Positions 6,455 through 14,015 of a stretch of DNA of 23,979 nucleotides are shown here, piece by piece. The translations under genes and the position numbers were made by a program. Every line of letters starts with the position of its first letter. The stretch's first letter is position 1. Where the stretch lies: assembly GCA_964503475.1 (NCBI GenBank), contig CAZCZU010000038.1, positions 1-23,979 of the forward strand. The letters are read 5' to 3'. The stretch comes from CAZCZU01 sp964503475 (lineage in GTDB: Bacteria; Pseudomonadota; Zetaproteobacteria; Mariprofundales; Mariprofundaceae). The notes under the pieces are model-generated. The model did no database searches. It had not been told where the DNA came from and worked only from the letters and a program-made list of their open reading frames with translations.

Positions 6455-8677
6455 TCAGAAGCTGGCCGAGAGGCCGGCGCTCCAGCGGCGACCGGGGTTG
6501 ACGACGATGGAGAGGTCCTGGGCGTTGTAGGCGAAATCGCCGTTGGCATCGTAGAAGCCGCGTGCCGTATTGAAATAGTAGCGGTCGAACAGATTGTCGA
6601 TGCGGGCGAAGAGCGACCACTTCACACGCCTGTTTTTGCCGCTGGCGAAGTCGTAGTTGGCCAGCGCATTGTAGACGGCGTGGCCGCCGATTTTGATGCG
6701 GTTGATATCGTCGGCAAAGTAGGAGCCCTGGGCATTCATCTCCCCGCTCACCATCAGCCCGTCGAGCGGTCGGAGGTGGGCGGCGAGGAAGAGCTTGTTC
6801 AGTGGCACGCGCGGTACGCGGTTGCCGGAGTTGTTGTACTGGACGGTCCGGCTGGCGCCCGGGGCCGGGCTGAAGCGGTTGCCGAGCAGCAGGTTGAAGT
6901 TGTCGTAGCGGGTGAATTTCGCATCGAGGAAGGTGTAGGCGAGATTCCAGGAGAAGAACTGCGACTGATCCGTCTTCAGGCTCAGTTCCAGGCCGCGATT
7001 GCGCATGCCGCCGATGTTCTGGTACTGGTCCTGCGTGCCGGTCAGCGGGTTGGCGTACTGGCCGGCGACATTGAGGATGAAATCCTTGCGGTCGATCTGG
7101 AAGATCGCCATATCCCACTCCAGCCCGCCGAGCATGGCAGCCCTGCCGCGCAGGCCGATCTCGTAATTGACGGCGCGTTCCGGTTTCAGGTTCGGGTTGG
7201 CGGCCGTATTGCCGGTCGGGGTGATGGTGCCGGCAAAGAGCTGCTGGATGGAGGGGGCACGAAAGCCGGTCGAGACATTGCCGTAGAGCGACGTATCGTC
7301 GTTCAGAGCGTAGGTCAGGCCGCCGCGCCAGGACCAGACATTGAAGCGCTTACCCAGATTGGGTGCTGTGGCAGTGGGCAGCATGTCGCTGTAGTCGAGT
7401 TTGATGCGGTCGAAGCGGCCGTTCATGGTCAGGGTCAGCGGTGCGAACAGGCGGTATTTCAGCTCCCCATAACCGGCATACATGCGTTCGCGGGTCTCGT
7501 TGTCGGCGGTCACCGTGCCGGCCGTGATGACCGGTGAGAAGGGGCTCGGGCTCGCCTTGTACGACTGCAGTACCGAGACATGGTTGCGATAGAGGTTGTC
7601 GCGCAGGTCCATCGCCCCCATCCAGGCCAGGCGTTCGCCGCTGCCACGCCACTCGCCCTTCAGTCCGCGCTGGGTCTGTTTGTAGTCGTTGTCGTTGGCG
7701 TAGGCATCGACATTGGTCACCGGGGTGCCAGTGGTGTCGTAGCGGATCGGTGCCGACCAGAATTGGGTGTGATCGCCGAACTGGTAGAGGTTGAGCATCA
7801 GGTTGCTGTGGTCGCTCAGGTCGTTGGCGTAGGTGAGGTAGTATTTGCCCAGCTGCACGTCGAAGTGGCGGGCGTAGTCGCGCCCCTGGATGCTGGTCGG
7901 GTCGGACCAGGCCTGATTGACGCCGTCGACGGTGCCGTGGCTGTCCTTGAAGCGGTTGGCCAGCTCCCAGCCGAAGGTGAGGTCGCTGGAATCGGATAGG
8001 TAGCCCTGCAGCTTGCCGTTCAGGTAGTCGGCCTTGTAGTTGCCCTGGAAGTAGAAGCTGTCGGACTGGCGGTGGCTGACCTGCACGTGGCCGCTCACCT
8101 TGTCGCCGGCCATGCCTGCGCGTGCCACTTCACGGTTGTAGCCGAAGCTGCCCGCCTCACCGGCAAGATGCAGCCCCGCCATTTTGGCACCGCGCTTGGT
8201 GGTGATGATGACCGCGCCCGCCAGTGCATCCTCGCCGAACAGGTAGGAGGCGCCGCCCTTGATCACCTTGATCGATTCGATGTCGTCGAGATTGATATTG
8301 ACGCGTCCGGTGCGCTCGAACACCGGTACGCCGTCGATGACGACGGCCACGCCCGGCTTCTCGCCCATGAAACGCTGGTTCTCGACACCGCGGATATGAA
8401 TCTTCAGCGAGTCCTGGCTCTGCAGCTCGGCGGTCAGGCCGGGGACGGCATCCAGAATCTGCTTGATGTTTTCGCTGTGGGCGCGGTCCACCGTACGGCC
8501 ATCGATAACCGCGATATTCGAGGCCTCGTGGCGCTTGCTTTCAAAGCGATCGTCGATGGTGGTCGATTCCACCCGGATGACATCCGCCTCAGCCCACGAC
8601 AGAGCGGGCTGTAGCATGGCAATGCCGCAAACGATGGATGCCATGAATCGACTTGGTTTGACCTGGTTTTCAGACAT
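6455..8677 (-). CDS. TonB-dependent outer-membrane receptor (first gene of metal operon)
   Basis: This 740-residue outer-membrane receptor is predicted to import a metal or metal complex using TonB energy. The signal peptide ends near SWAEA (about 27-31), followed by a candidate TonB box around DVIRVES (32-38). The plug domain (about 45-165) contains the conserved IKVIKGGASYLFGEDALAG segment. The rest is a beta-barrel ending in the outer-membrane phenylalanine (SASF). A strong ribosome-binding site (GGAGGAGGTAACC) fixes the ATG at 8677. It heads the run of receptor, DUF4198-like, ferredoxin, CcdA-like, exbB, exbD and tonB, with gaps of 13 nt or less. A palindromic operator-like site lies about 73 bp upstream. 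I see no obvious siderophore hallmark, and the substrate is inferred only from neighbours. Confidence 0.93.
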   Translation of the reverse strand: MSENQVKPSRFMASIVCGIAMLQPALSWAEADVIRVESTTIDDRFESKRHEASNIAVIDGRTVDRAHSENIKQILDAVPGLTAELQSQDSLKIHIRGVENQRFMGEKPGVAVVIDGVPVFERTGRVNINLDDIESIKVIKGGASYLFGEDALAGAVIITTKRGAKMAGLHLAGEAGSFGYNREVARAGMAGDKVSGHVQVSHRQSDSFYFQGNYKADYLNGKLQGYLSDSSDLTFGWELANRFKDSHGTVDGVNQAWSDPTSIQGRDYARHFDVQLGKYYLTYANDLSDHSNLMLNLYQFGDHTQFWSAPIRYDTTGTPVTNVDAYANDNDYKQTQRGLKGEWRGSGERLAWMGAMDLRDNLYRNHVSVLQSYKASPSPFSPVITAGTVTADNETRERMYAGYGELKYRLFAPLTLTMNGRFDRIKLDYSDMLPTATAPNLGKRFNVWSWRGGLTYALNDDTSLYGNVSTGFRAPSIQQLFAGTITPTGNTAANPNLKPERAVNYEIGLRGRAAMLGGLEWDMAIFQIDRKDFILNVAGQYANPLTGTQDQYQNIGGMRNRGLELSLKTDQSQFFSWNLAYTFLDAKFTRYDNFNLLLGNRFSPAPGASRTVQYNNSGNRVPRVPLNKLFLAAHLRPLDGLMVSGEMNAQGSYFADDINRIKIGGHAVYNALANYDFASGKNRRVKWSLFARIDNLFDRYYFNTARGFYDANGDFAYNAQDLSIVVNPGRRWSAGLSASF

Positions 8678-8737
8678 GGTTACCTCCTCCCCAGATTTGC
8701 GGCGTACGATAGGAAGGAAGGGATGGATGAAGAATTA

Positions 8738-8757
8738 GGCAAATTGTCGCGCGACAA
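8738..8757 (-). promoter_or_regulatory. Putative RegA-type operator upstream of metal operon
   Basis: A perfect 14-bp palindrome TTGTCGCGCGACAA (8744-8757) is followed, on the minus strand, by TTTGCC. The same arrangement occurs upstream of regB at 12029-12047. It contains GTCGC/GCGAC half-sites like those reported for the RegA/PrrA/RegR family. The centre is about 73 bp upstream of the receptor ATG, placing it in the promoter region. Binding by RegA is inferred, not shown. Confidence 0.55.
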
Positions 8758-8758
8758 A

Positions 8759-8772
8759 TGGTCGCGCGGCAA
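8759..8772 (-). promoter_or_regulatory. Second, imperfect operator-like palindrome
   Basis: Immediately beside the perfect palindrome is a degenerate copy, TGGTCGCGCGGCAA, offset by 15 bp from it. Further GTCG-type half-sites (GCGTCGC and CTGTCGG) follow within about 20 bp. The clustering suggests cooperative binding of a regulator dimer. Confidence 0.4.
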
Positions 8773-8834
8773 AGCGTCGCAACCTGTCGGCATGGTCGGT
8801 TGCAGGGCTGAGCGGGGAAAGATGTGGCGTCGGT

Positions 8835-9590
8835 TTAGCGGTTGCGCAGGCGGAAGCGGACCGGTACCTGATACCAGCGGTCCACGGCGATGCCGGCCAA
8901 TTTTGCCGGGACGAAGCGCCATGTCTTGACGGTGGCGAGGGCCTCGTGGTCGAGGATCTCATGGCCGCTGCTGCGAAGCAGCTCGATGCGGCCGCAACGG
9001 CCGTTGGCCAGTACCTCGACATTGAGCATGACTACGCCCTCATAGCCCCGGCGTCGGGCGGCATTGGGGTAGTGCGGTGGGGGATTGTTGAGAAAGGCGG
9101 CACTGTGATCCGGCTCGCTGTCCGGTACGGCCTGCCCGGCAGCCGCCTGACCGCCGGCGCTATCCGTAGCCACGGCCTCGGTGGTGTCGCTGGCCGGTTC
9201 ATGGGTGATCGTTGTTTCCGGCTCGGCTTGGACCTCGGGCTGGGCTGAGGCTTGTGGAGTCGCCTCGGGGGCAGGCTCGGAATCCATTTCGGCAACCGGT
9301 TCGGGCGTGGCGACCGGTTCCGGCCTGGGAGCGGGTTCGACAGCCGGCTCGGATTTCGGTTTCACCACTGGCTCGGGTGCCGGGGCGGGGCGGGCCTTGC
9401 CGGGTGAATTGGCGGCCAGGCTGAGCAGGGTCATGCTGATCTGCCGGGCCGTCTGGGTATGCGGTGATGTAGCGCTGCCGGCCATGCCCCAGAGAAGGAT
9501 CAGGTGCAGGGCAATGGCAAGGGTTGCTGCGGCCATAAGGCCACGCCACTGCGGCTGTCCGTGGTCATGCCAGTGCATCATCAGCGGCAT
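8835..9590 (-). CDS. tonB: Second TonB protein
   Basis: This 251-residue TonB has a short histidine-containing cytoplasmic start (HWHDHG, 6-11), one membrane anchor (about 19-38), a long linker with many proline-glutamate repeats (about 55-140) and a typical C-terminal TonB domain (HYPNAARRRGYEGVVMLNVEV onward). In the anchor H29 is present, but the serine of the usual S-x3-H motif is replaced by alanine (A25). The start is uncertain. I prefer ATG 9590. The longer TTG start at 9617 would lie inside the terminator of the upstream gene, and ATGs at 9581 and 9578 are also possible. It sits between the two receptor genes and probably serves one or both of them. Confidence 0.9.
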   Translation of the reverse strand: MPLMMHWHDHGQPQWRGLMAAATLAIALHLILLWGMAGSATSPHTQTARQISMTLLSLAANSPGKARPAPAPEPVVKPKSEPAVEPAPRPEPVATPEPVAEMDSEPAPEATPQASAQPEVQAEPETTITHEPASDTTEAVATDSAGGQAAAGQAVPDSEPDHSAAFLNNPPPHYPNAARRRGYEGVVMLNVEVLANGRCGRIELLRSSGHEILDHEALATVKTWRFVPAKLAGIAVDRWYQVPVRFRLRNR

Positions 9591-9606
9591 ACTGGTCCCG
9601 ATATGC

Positions 9607-9639
9607 AAAAACGCCAAAGGGTGCCCATGCAGGGCACCC
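9607..9639 (-). terminator. Rho-independent terminator after the copper receptor gene
   Basis: A perfect 8-bp stem, GGGTGCCC/GGGCACCC, with a 5-base loop is followed on the minus strand by TTTGGCGTTTTT. It lies about 50 bp after the receptor stop and just before the second tonB, so it should separate or attenuate transcription between the two. Confidence 0.75.
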
Positions 9640-9690
9640 CGGAAGGATGGGGGCGGGAGCCAATACTCCCGCTCCGTATCCGCTGGCGAT

Positions 9691-11763
9691 TTAGAAAGAG
9701 AAGTTGGCGCTCACCCACAGGCTGCGTCCCATCTCGTTGACCCGGGTCGTGGTGGTATAGCCCGGGACCAGGCTGCCGGCCCGGCTGAGGTGCTCGGCGT
9801 AGACCCGGTCGAGCAGGTTGTCGACGCCGGCCGTGATCTGGATGTCCTTGGCAGGCTTCCAGCCGGCATGCAGCGACAGCACACTGAAACCGCTGCTGCG
9901 GCCGAGGTCCTGGCCGACGATGTTGCCCTGGTTCAGTGCAAAGCGGTTCTGGGCCGCGGCCATGCGCAGCAGGGCACCGGCCGAGTAGGTCTTGTCGTCA
10001 TAGTTCAGGCCGATGGTGCCTTCCAGTGGCGGCATCTGGCCGAGGGCGATGTTGTCGGTGTCGTTGGCGCCGTGGGTGTAGGACATGGAGCCGTCCACCT
10101 TCCAGTTCTCCGCCAGTATCCAGGCGGCCGAGAGCTCGCCGCCCCAGGTGGTGGCGTCGATATTACGCGCCACATTGGTCGTGCGCAGGCCCTTGGCAAC
10201 GCCCGACTGTATCAGGATGTAGTCCTTGATCTTGCTGTAGAAGCCGGAGAGTGAGGCCGATACGGTCCGGCCGTTGTAGTTGAAGCCGGCATCGAGCTGG
10301 GTGGTCTTTTCCGGGCGAATATTGAAGGCGCTGACGGTGGTCAGGCTCTCCTTGTAGATCATCTCCCAGTAATCCGGGAAGCGTACCGTGCGGCCGAGGC
10401 CGATATAGAGCGTGGCAGGTGTTGCGGCCAGGTCATGCTCGTAGCGCAGAAAGCCGCTGCCCAGCGTTTCGGTGCGCACGGCACCGGCCGTCGGGTTGGC
10501 AACGGAACCCATCATGCCTAGCTGTACCACGGCGCGCTGGTCCTCGGCACGCCAGCGGTCGCCGCGGATGCCGGCCAGCAGACGATCATAGTCACTGACA
10601 TCGTGCGTGATCTCGCCGAACAGGCCGTAGTCGCTGAACAGGGCATCCTGAGTCCTGGCCTTCATCTGGTAAGGCATCATGATCTGATTCATGCTCATAC
10701 GGCTGCGGTGCGAATTGGTCTGGAAATCGAAGCCGATGGTGGCGTCGGTGGTGTCGCCCAGGGCCAGCGTAGTGGCCAGTTTTCCACCGGTGGTCTTGCG
10801 ATCCGGATTGCTGACGCTCGGGTTGGGCATCATCACCGTCGGCGAGAAGGTGCGCAGCGAGTAGTTGTCCATCACGTGGTCGATGTAGTTGTAGTAGAGC
10901 TGGCCTTCCAGCTTCTGCACCAGCGGCGACAGGTGTTCGGTCGTAAACTTCAGGCCGATGTTGTCGCGGGCGAATTTGGCGCCGTCCATGGCACGATCGG
11001 CATAGGCGGCCTTGCCGTCGCTCTTGGCGGCGGTCAGCTCGATGCGCGTATCGTCGCTCGGGGTGATGCCGAAGGCGACATTGCCGCTGCTGCGGGTGTA
11101 GAAGGAGTGTACCAGCTGACCGAGGCCATCCTTGTAGTCGCCGGTGTGCGAGTTGGTGCCGGTGAAGCGGGCATAGCCGTTTGTATTGCCGGCCAGGGCA
11201 TCGACGCGCTCGTCATGGCGGCCGAAGCTGCCGACGGTGAGGGCGCCGTCGAGGTGGGCGGTCGCTTTATGCAGGCGCTTCACGTCGCGTTCGAAGAGGA
11301 CGACGCCGGCGGAGTTGCCGGGGCCATACTGCACGGACTGCGGACCTTTCAGGACCGTGATCCTGTCGTAGGCGGCCGGGAAGACATAGGCCGTGGGTGG
11401 ATCCATGCGCATCGGACAGCCGCCGAGGATGGACTCGCCGTCAAGCAGGATATTCAGGCGCGAACCGGCCATGCCGCGGAATACGGGGTCGCCGTCGGTG
11501 CCGCCCTTGCGGATCACCGAGAAGCCGGGGATGTTTTTCAGGTAATCGGCACCGTCATGGGCCGGCACCGGCTGGCGCGGTGCTTTCGGGTCGGTGACGA
11601 CCTTCAGCGGCTCGCGGCTGCGGGGGGCTGTGACGACTACTTCGTCCAGGGCATCCCGCTCTGCAGCGACAGCCGTGCTGTCGGCGGCGAATGCACCGTG
11701 TGTCGGGGTAAGCAGGAGACCGAGCATTACCAGGCCGGTCGATGGGTGAACGCGTTTGTTCAT
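9691..11763 (-). CDS. oprC: TonB-dependent copper receptor, OprC/NosA type
   Basis: This 690-residue outer-membrane receptor is predicted to import copper. The signal peptide ends near GAFA (23-26) and a TonB box DEVVVTAP is at 40-47. The plug domain contains GMAGSRLNILLDGE (97-110) and GGCPMRMDPPTAY (114-126), which is the hallmark of the OprC/NosA copper-receptor family. Cys116 and Met118/Met120 correspond to its copper-binding position. A second methionine-rich stretch in the barrel (MSMNQIMMPYQM, 356-367) could also bind copper. The protein ends in phenylalanine, as outer-membrane barrels do. GGAGGAG just upstream fixes the start. It is divergent from regB across a 356-bp region and is followed by a terminator and a second tonB. 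Copper supply for haem-copper oxidases would fit the RegBA neighbour. Confidence 0.93.
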   Translation of the reverse strand: MNKRVHPSTGLVMLGLLLTPTHGAFAADSTAVAAERDALDEVVVTAPRSREPLKVVTDPKAPRQPVPAHDGADYLKNIPGFSVIRKGGTDGDPVFRGMAGSRLNILLDGESILGGCPMRMDPPTAYVFPAAYDRITVLKGPQSVQYGPGNSAGVVLFERDVKRLHKATAHLDGALTVGSFGRHDERVDALAGNTNGYARFTGTNSHTGDYKDGLGQLVHSFYTRSSGNVAFGITPSDDTRIELTAAKSDGKAAYADRAMDGAKFARDNIGLKFTTEHLSPLVQKLEGQLYYNYIDHVMDNYSLRTFSPTVMMPNPSVSNPDRKTTGGKLATTLALGDTTDATIGFDFQTNSHRSRMSMNQIMMPYQMKARTQDALFSDYGLFGEITHDVSDYDRLLAGIRGDRWRAEDQRAVVQLGMMGSVANPTAGAVRTETLGSGFLRYEHDLAATPATLYIGLGRTVRFPDYWEMIYKESLTTVSAFNIRPEKTTQLDAGFNYNGRTVSASLSGFYSKIKDYILIQSGVAKGLRTTNVARNIDATTWGGELSAAWILAENWKVDGSMSYTHGANDTDNIALGQMPPLEGTIGLNYDDKTYSAGALLRMAAAQNRFALNQGNIVGQDLGRSSGFSVLSLHAGWKPAKDIQITAGVDNLLDRVYAEHLSRAGSLVPGYTTTTRVNEMGRSLWVSANFSF

Positions 11764-11833
11764 GACTCCTCCAGTCGAAAAATCGGGAGCCGGAACTTTT
11801 GTGAAGAAGGCTTAATGAGTAAATGCGGCACAG

Positions 11834-11852
11834 TGTCGCACCCCTGTCGCAC
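11834..11852 (-). promoter_or_regulatory. Direct repeats of a GTGCGACA half-site upstream of oprC
   Basis: Two exact 8-bp copies of TGTCGCAC (11834-11841 and 11845-11852) are spaced 11 bp apart, one helical turn. They lie 71-89 bp upstream of the oprC ATG. A related GCGGCA sits beside them at 11825-11830. The half-site matches that of the palindromes upstream of the metal operon and regB, so the same response regulator may bind here in tandem mode. Confidence 0.5.
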
Positions 11853-11880
11853 AGGCGATAGCCGGCATGGGGCCGGAAAG

Positions 11881-11933
11881 ACCGGGTGCACGGCGGCCAG
11901 GGAGGGATGGAAAAGGGGGCCGCCGTGCCCGGT
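11881..11933. repeat. Large GC-rich inverted repeat between oprC and regB
   Basis: The left arm, 11881-11898, pairs with the right arm, 11918-11933. There are 11 continuous pairs (GCACGGCGGCC against GGCCGCCGTGC), a 2-nt bulge and 5 more pairs (ACCGG/CCGGT). The loop is a run of G tracts on the plus strand (GGG, GGG, GG, GGGGG), which could fold as a weak G-quadruplex. No T-run follows on either strand, so it is not a standard terminator. It lies in the leader region of one or both divergent genes. The rest of 11764-12119 holds the two operator-like sites and no gene that I can support. Confidence 0.6.
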
Positions 11934-12028
11934 GATGCAATAAGGCGCATCAGGTTAGGGGGTCTGTGTATGCCTTGTTGCCGGAGGGGAGTATGGGGCA
12001 TGCGAATCGGCCTGCCCATGGGGCATAG

Positions 12029-12047
12029 TGTCGCGCGACAAATTGCC
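12029..12047 (+). promoter_or_regulatory. Putative RegA-type operator upstream of regB
   Basis: A perfect 12-bp palindrome TGTCGCGCGACA (12029-12040) is followed by AATTGCC. It is nearly identical to the site upstream of the metal operon when both are read towards their gene, and lies about 85 bp upstream of the regB ATG. The TTGCC part could double as a -35 element, but I see no well-spaced -10. Autoregulation by RegA is inferred. Confidence 0.55.
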
Positions 12048-12119
12048 GCATCCACGTGGAGGCCATTTGCTGAGATAGTTGTCCGAGCCTAGATTCCATA
12101 ATGTTTTACTGGAGGTGTC

Positions 12120-13409
12120 ATGCCATTTCGTGCCGCGGCAAGCAGCCTGTTGACCGATGCGCCGACCCTGTCGCGTAACCTGAAACGCCTGCTTCAGATG
12201 CGCAGTATCCTGATTCTCTGTCAGGCGGCACTGGTGCTGCTCTCCTTCCTGATGCCCGAGATTCATCTCGATCTGTGGCCGATGATGGTGGTGATCGGCG
12301 CTTATGCCGTGGTTAATATCGCCTCGATTCGCATGCTGCATGGTCATGAGCAGATCTCCGAGCGGGCCTATTTCGCCCAGCTGATCCTCGATGTGGCCTT
12401 CCTGACCGTGCTGCTCTACTTCTCGGGTGGCTATACCAATCCGTTCATTTCGCTCTACCTGTTGCCGCTGATCATTGTCAGCTCGACCCTGCCACGCGCC
12501 TATGTCTGGTCGATGGCGATGCTGGTGCTGGCCTGCTACTCGCTGCTGGTTTTCTTCTTCCAGCCGCTGTTCGGCATGCAGCATGGCCATATGGCCAACG
12601 GCTTCCAGCTGCACCTGGTCGGCATGTGGTTCAGCTTTATCCTCAGTGTGGCGCTGATTGTTTTCTTCATCGTGCGCATGTCCGATGCCCTGCGTGAGCG
12701 CGAACGGCACCTGGCCGACATGCGCGAGAAAGCGGCGCGCGATGAACTGGTGGTATCGCTGGGGGCGATGGCCGCAGGCGCGGCACATGAGCTCGGCACG
12801 CCACTCTCCACCATGGCCGTGATCGTGGGCGAGCTGGCCCGCAACCATGATGGCGATCCCGGGCAACTGCAGATTCTCAGGGAGCAGGTACAGCGCTGTA
12901 AGGAGATTCTGTCGCAGATCTCGGCCAGTGCCGGAGTGGCGCGGGCCGAAGGGGGGCGTAGCCAGCTTCTGGATGCGTATATCACCGAACTGCTGGAACA
13001 GTGGCAGTCGACACGGCCCGAGGCCCAGGTGGAGGTGCGGATGCAGGAGGGGGAACCCCCGCAGCTGGTGGCCGATGTCACCCTGACCCAGGCGATCGCC
13101 AACCTGCTCACCAATGCTGCCGATGCCTCGAATCAGGGCATCATGCTGGCCTGCCAGTGGCATGATGATGCGATTGCCATTGAGGTGTGTGATGAGGGGC
13201 CGGGGTTGCCGGATGAATTGCGGCAGCGGCTCGGGACGCCGTTCGTATCGACGAAAAGCAGTGGCCGGGGGCTGGGGCTGTTCCTCAGCCAGGCCGTGAT
13301 CGAGCGACTGGGTGGCAGCTTGAGCCTGTCCGATCGGCAGCCGCATGGCGTCTGTGCCCGTATCAGTCTGCCTCGCGGGCGACTGGCTGCAGGAGAGGCC
13401 AATGGATGA
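12120..13409 (+). CDS. regB: Redox-sensing sensor histidine kinase RegB/PrrB/ActS
   Basis: This 429-residue membrane kinase senses the redox state of the quinone pool and phosphorylates RegA. Six hydrophobic helices fill residues 28-187. The ubiquinone-binding loop GGYTNPF is at 103-109. The H-box has H223 in AAGAAHELGTPLS. The redox-active cysteine of RegB is present at C260 (QRCKEIL). The N-box (NLLTNAAD, 328-335), the ATP-binding DEGPGLP (358-364) and GRGLGLF (382-388) are intact. GGAGGTG precedes the ATG. Its stop overlaps the start of regA by 8 nt. The senC/prrC gene often found between or beside these two in alphaproteobacteria is absent here. A palindrome in its promoter region suggests autoregulation. 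Confidence 0.95.
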   Translation: MPFRAAASSLLTDAPTLSRNLKRLLQMRSILILCQAALVLLSFLMPEIHLDLWPMMVVIGAYAVVNIASIRMLHGHEQISERAYFAQLILDVAFLTVLLYFSGGYTNPFISLYLLPLIIVSSTLPRAYVWSMAMLVLACYSLLVFFFQPLFGMQHGHMANGFQLHLVGMWFSFILSVALIVFFIVRMSDALRERERHLADMREKAARDELVVSLGAMAAGAAHELGTPLSTMAVIVGELARNHDGDPGQLQILREQVQRCKEILSQISASAGVARAEGGRSQLLDAYITELLEQWQSTRPEAQVEVRMQEGEPPQLVADVTLTQAIANLLTNAADASNQGIMLACQWHDDAIAIEVCDEGPGLPDELRQRLGTPFVSTKSSGRGLGLFLSQAVIERLGGSLSLSDRQPHGVCARISLPRGRLAAGEANG

Positions 13410-13947
13410 GGTTGCTTCTGTACATAGCCTGTTGCTGGTCGACGATGACACCACCTTTTGCCAGGTGCTCTCTATAGCTCTGACCGGGCGCGGTTTCGAG
13501 GTGCGGATGGCGCACAGTGTGGATGAGGGGATGCGCCTGATCGATGATGCGATGCCCGATTACGCCGTAGTCGACCTGAGTATGCCGGGAGGGTCCGGCC
13601 TGACCCTGGTCAAGCAGCTGCGTGAGATGGATGCCGGGGTGCGTATCCTGGTGCTGACCGGCTATGCCAGCATTGCCACGGCGGTGGAGGCGATCAAGCT
13701 GGGGGCGACCAACTACCTGGCCAAGCCGGCCGATGCCGACGAGATCATCGCGGCCCTGCATCAGGGTGAGGGGGATGCGGCGGTGGAGGTGCCTGAGAAC
13801 CCGATCTCAGTCCGGCGGCTGGAGTGGGAGCATATCCAGCGTGTGCTGAACGAATGCGACGGCAATATCTCGGCCGCAGCCCGCAAGCTGGGCATGCACC
13901 GGCGCACCCTGCAGCGCAAGCTGGCCAAGCGGCCGGTGAAGAATTAG
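13402..13947 (+). CDS. regA: Redox response regulator RegA/PrrA/ActR
   Basis: This 181-residue regulator is phosphorylated by RegB and binds DNA to control respiration-linked and energy genes. The receiver domain has the acidic pocket DDD at 14-16, phospho-acceptor D58 (VVDLSMPGGSG), T86 and K108. A short linker with prolines follows (about 129-136). The C-terminal Fis-type helix-turn-helix (EHIQRVLNECDGNISAAARKLGMHRRTLQRKLAKR, about 143-177) closely resembles the highly conserved RegA recognition helix. ATG 13402 is chosen over the longer frame because AGGAGAGG lies directly upstream and the protein then starts like other RegA proteins. It is co-translated with regB through an 8-nt overlap. 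Confidence 0.95.
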   Translation: MDEVASVHSLLLVDDDTTFCQVLSIALTGRGFEVRMAHSVDEGMRLIDDAMPDYAVVDLSMPGGSGLTLVKQLREMDAGVRILVLTGYASIATAVEAIKLGATNYLAKPADADEIIAALHQGEGDAAVEVPENPISVRRLEWEHIQRVLNECDGNISAAARKLGMHRRTLQRKLAKRPVKN

Positions 13948-13980
13948 GGCGATGCTGATGTTGGCTTACTGCCCAACAGA

Positions 13981-14009
13981 CTGACACGGCCCTGTCAGGG
14001 CGCTATGCT
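13981..14009 (+). promoter_or_regulatory. Putative hemJ promoter with overlapping palindrome
   Basis: CTGACA (13981-13986) is five of six to the -35 consensus. Exactly 17 bp later is TATGCT (14004-14009), four of six to the -10 consensus. The -35 hexamer is also the left arm of a perfect inverted repeat CTGACA-N6-TGTCAG (13981-13998). Transcription would start about 14015-14016, at the hemJ ATG, giving a leaderless or nearly leaderless message. This agrees with the lack of a ribosome-binding site. Confidence 0.42.
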
Positions 14010-14015
14010 GGTGCC

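Noticed and set aside
8779..8803. Intrinsic terminator after the second tonB (GCAACC/GGTTGC)
   Set aside because: Only six pairs with a 13-nt loop and no T-run on the minus strand, too weak to call.
8678..8834. Fur box controlling the first receptor
   Set aside because: No 19-bp GATAATGATAATCATTATC-like sequence is visible. The strong palindrome is GC-rich and of a different type.
10603..11943. 446-codon plus-strand open frame opposite the copper receptor
   Set aside because: It is antisense to a clear TonB receptor. Its composition is that of a GC-rich shadow frame and it has no recognisable domain.
11764..12119. Cobalamin or other known riboswitch before the TonB receptor
   Set aside because: On the minus strand I could not find the conserved cobalamin-box sequences, and the receptor belongs to the copper type rather than the BtuB type.
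11955..13454. 499-codon minus-strand open frame opposite regB
   Set aside because: It is antisense to a complete RegB with all kinase motifs and is rich in His/Gln as expected of a shadow frame.
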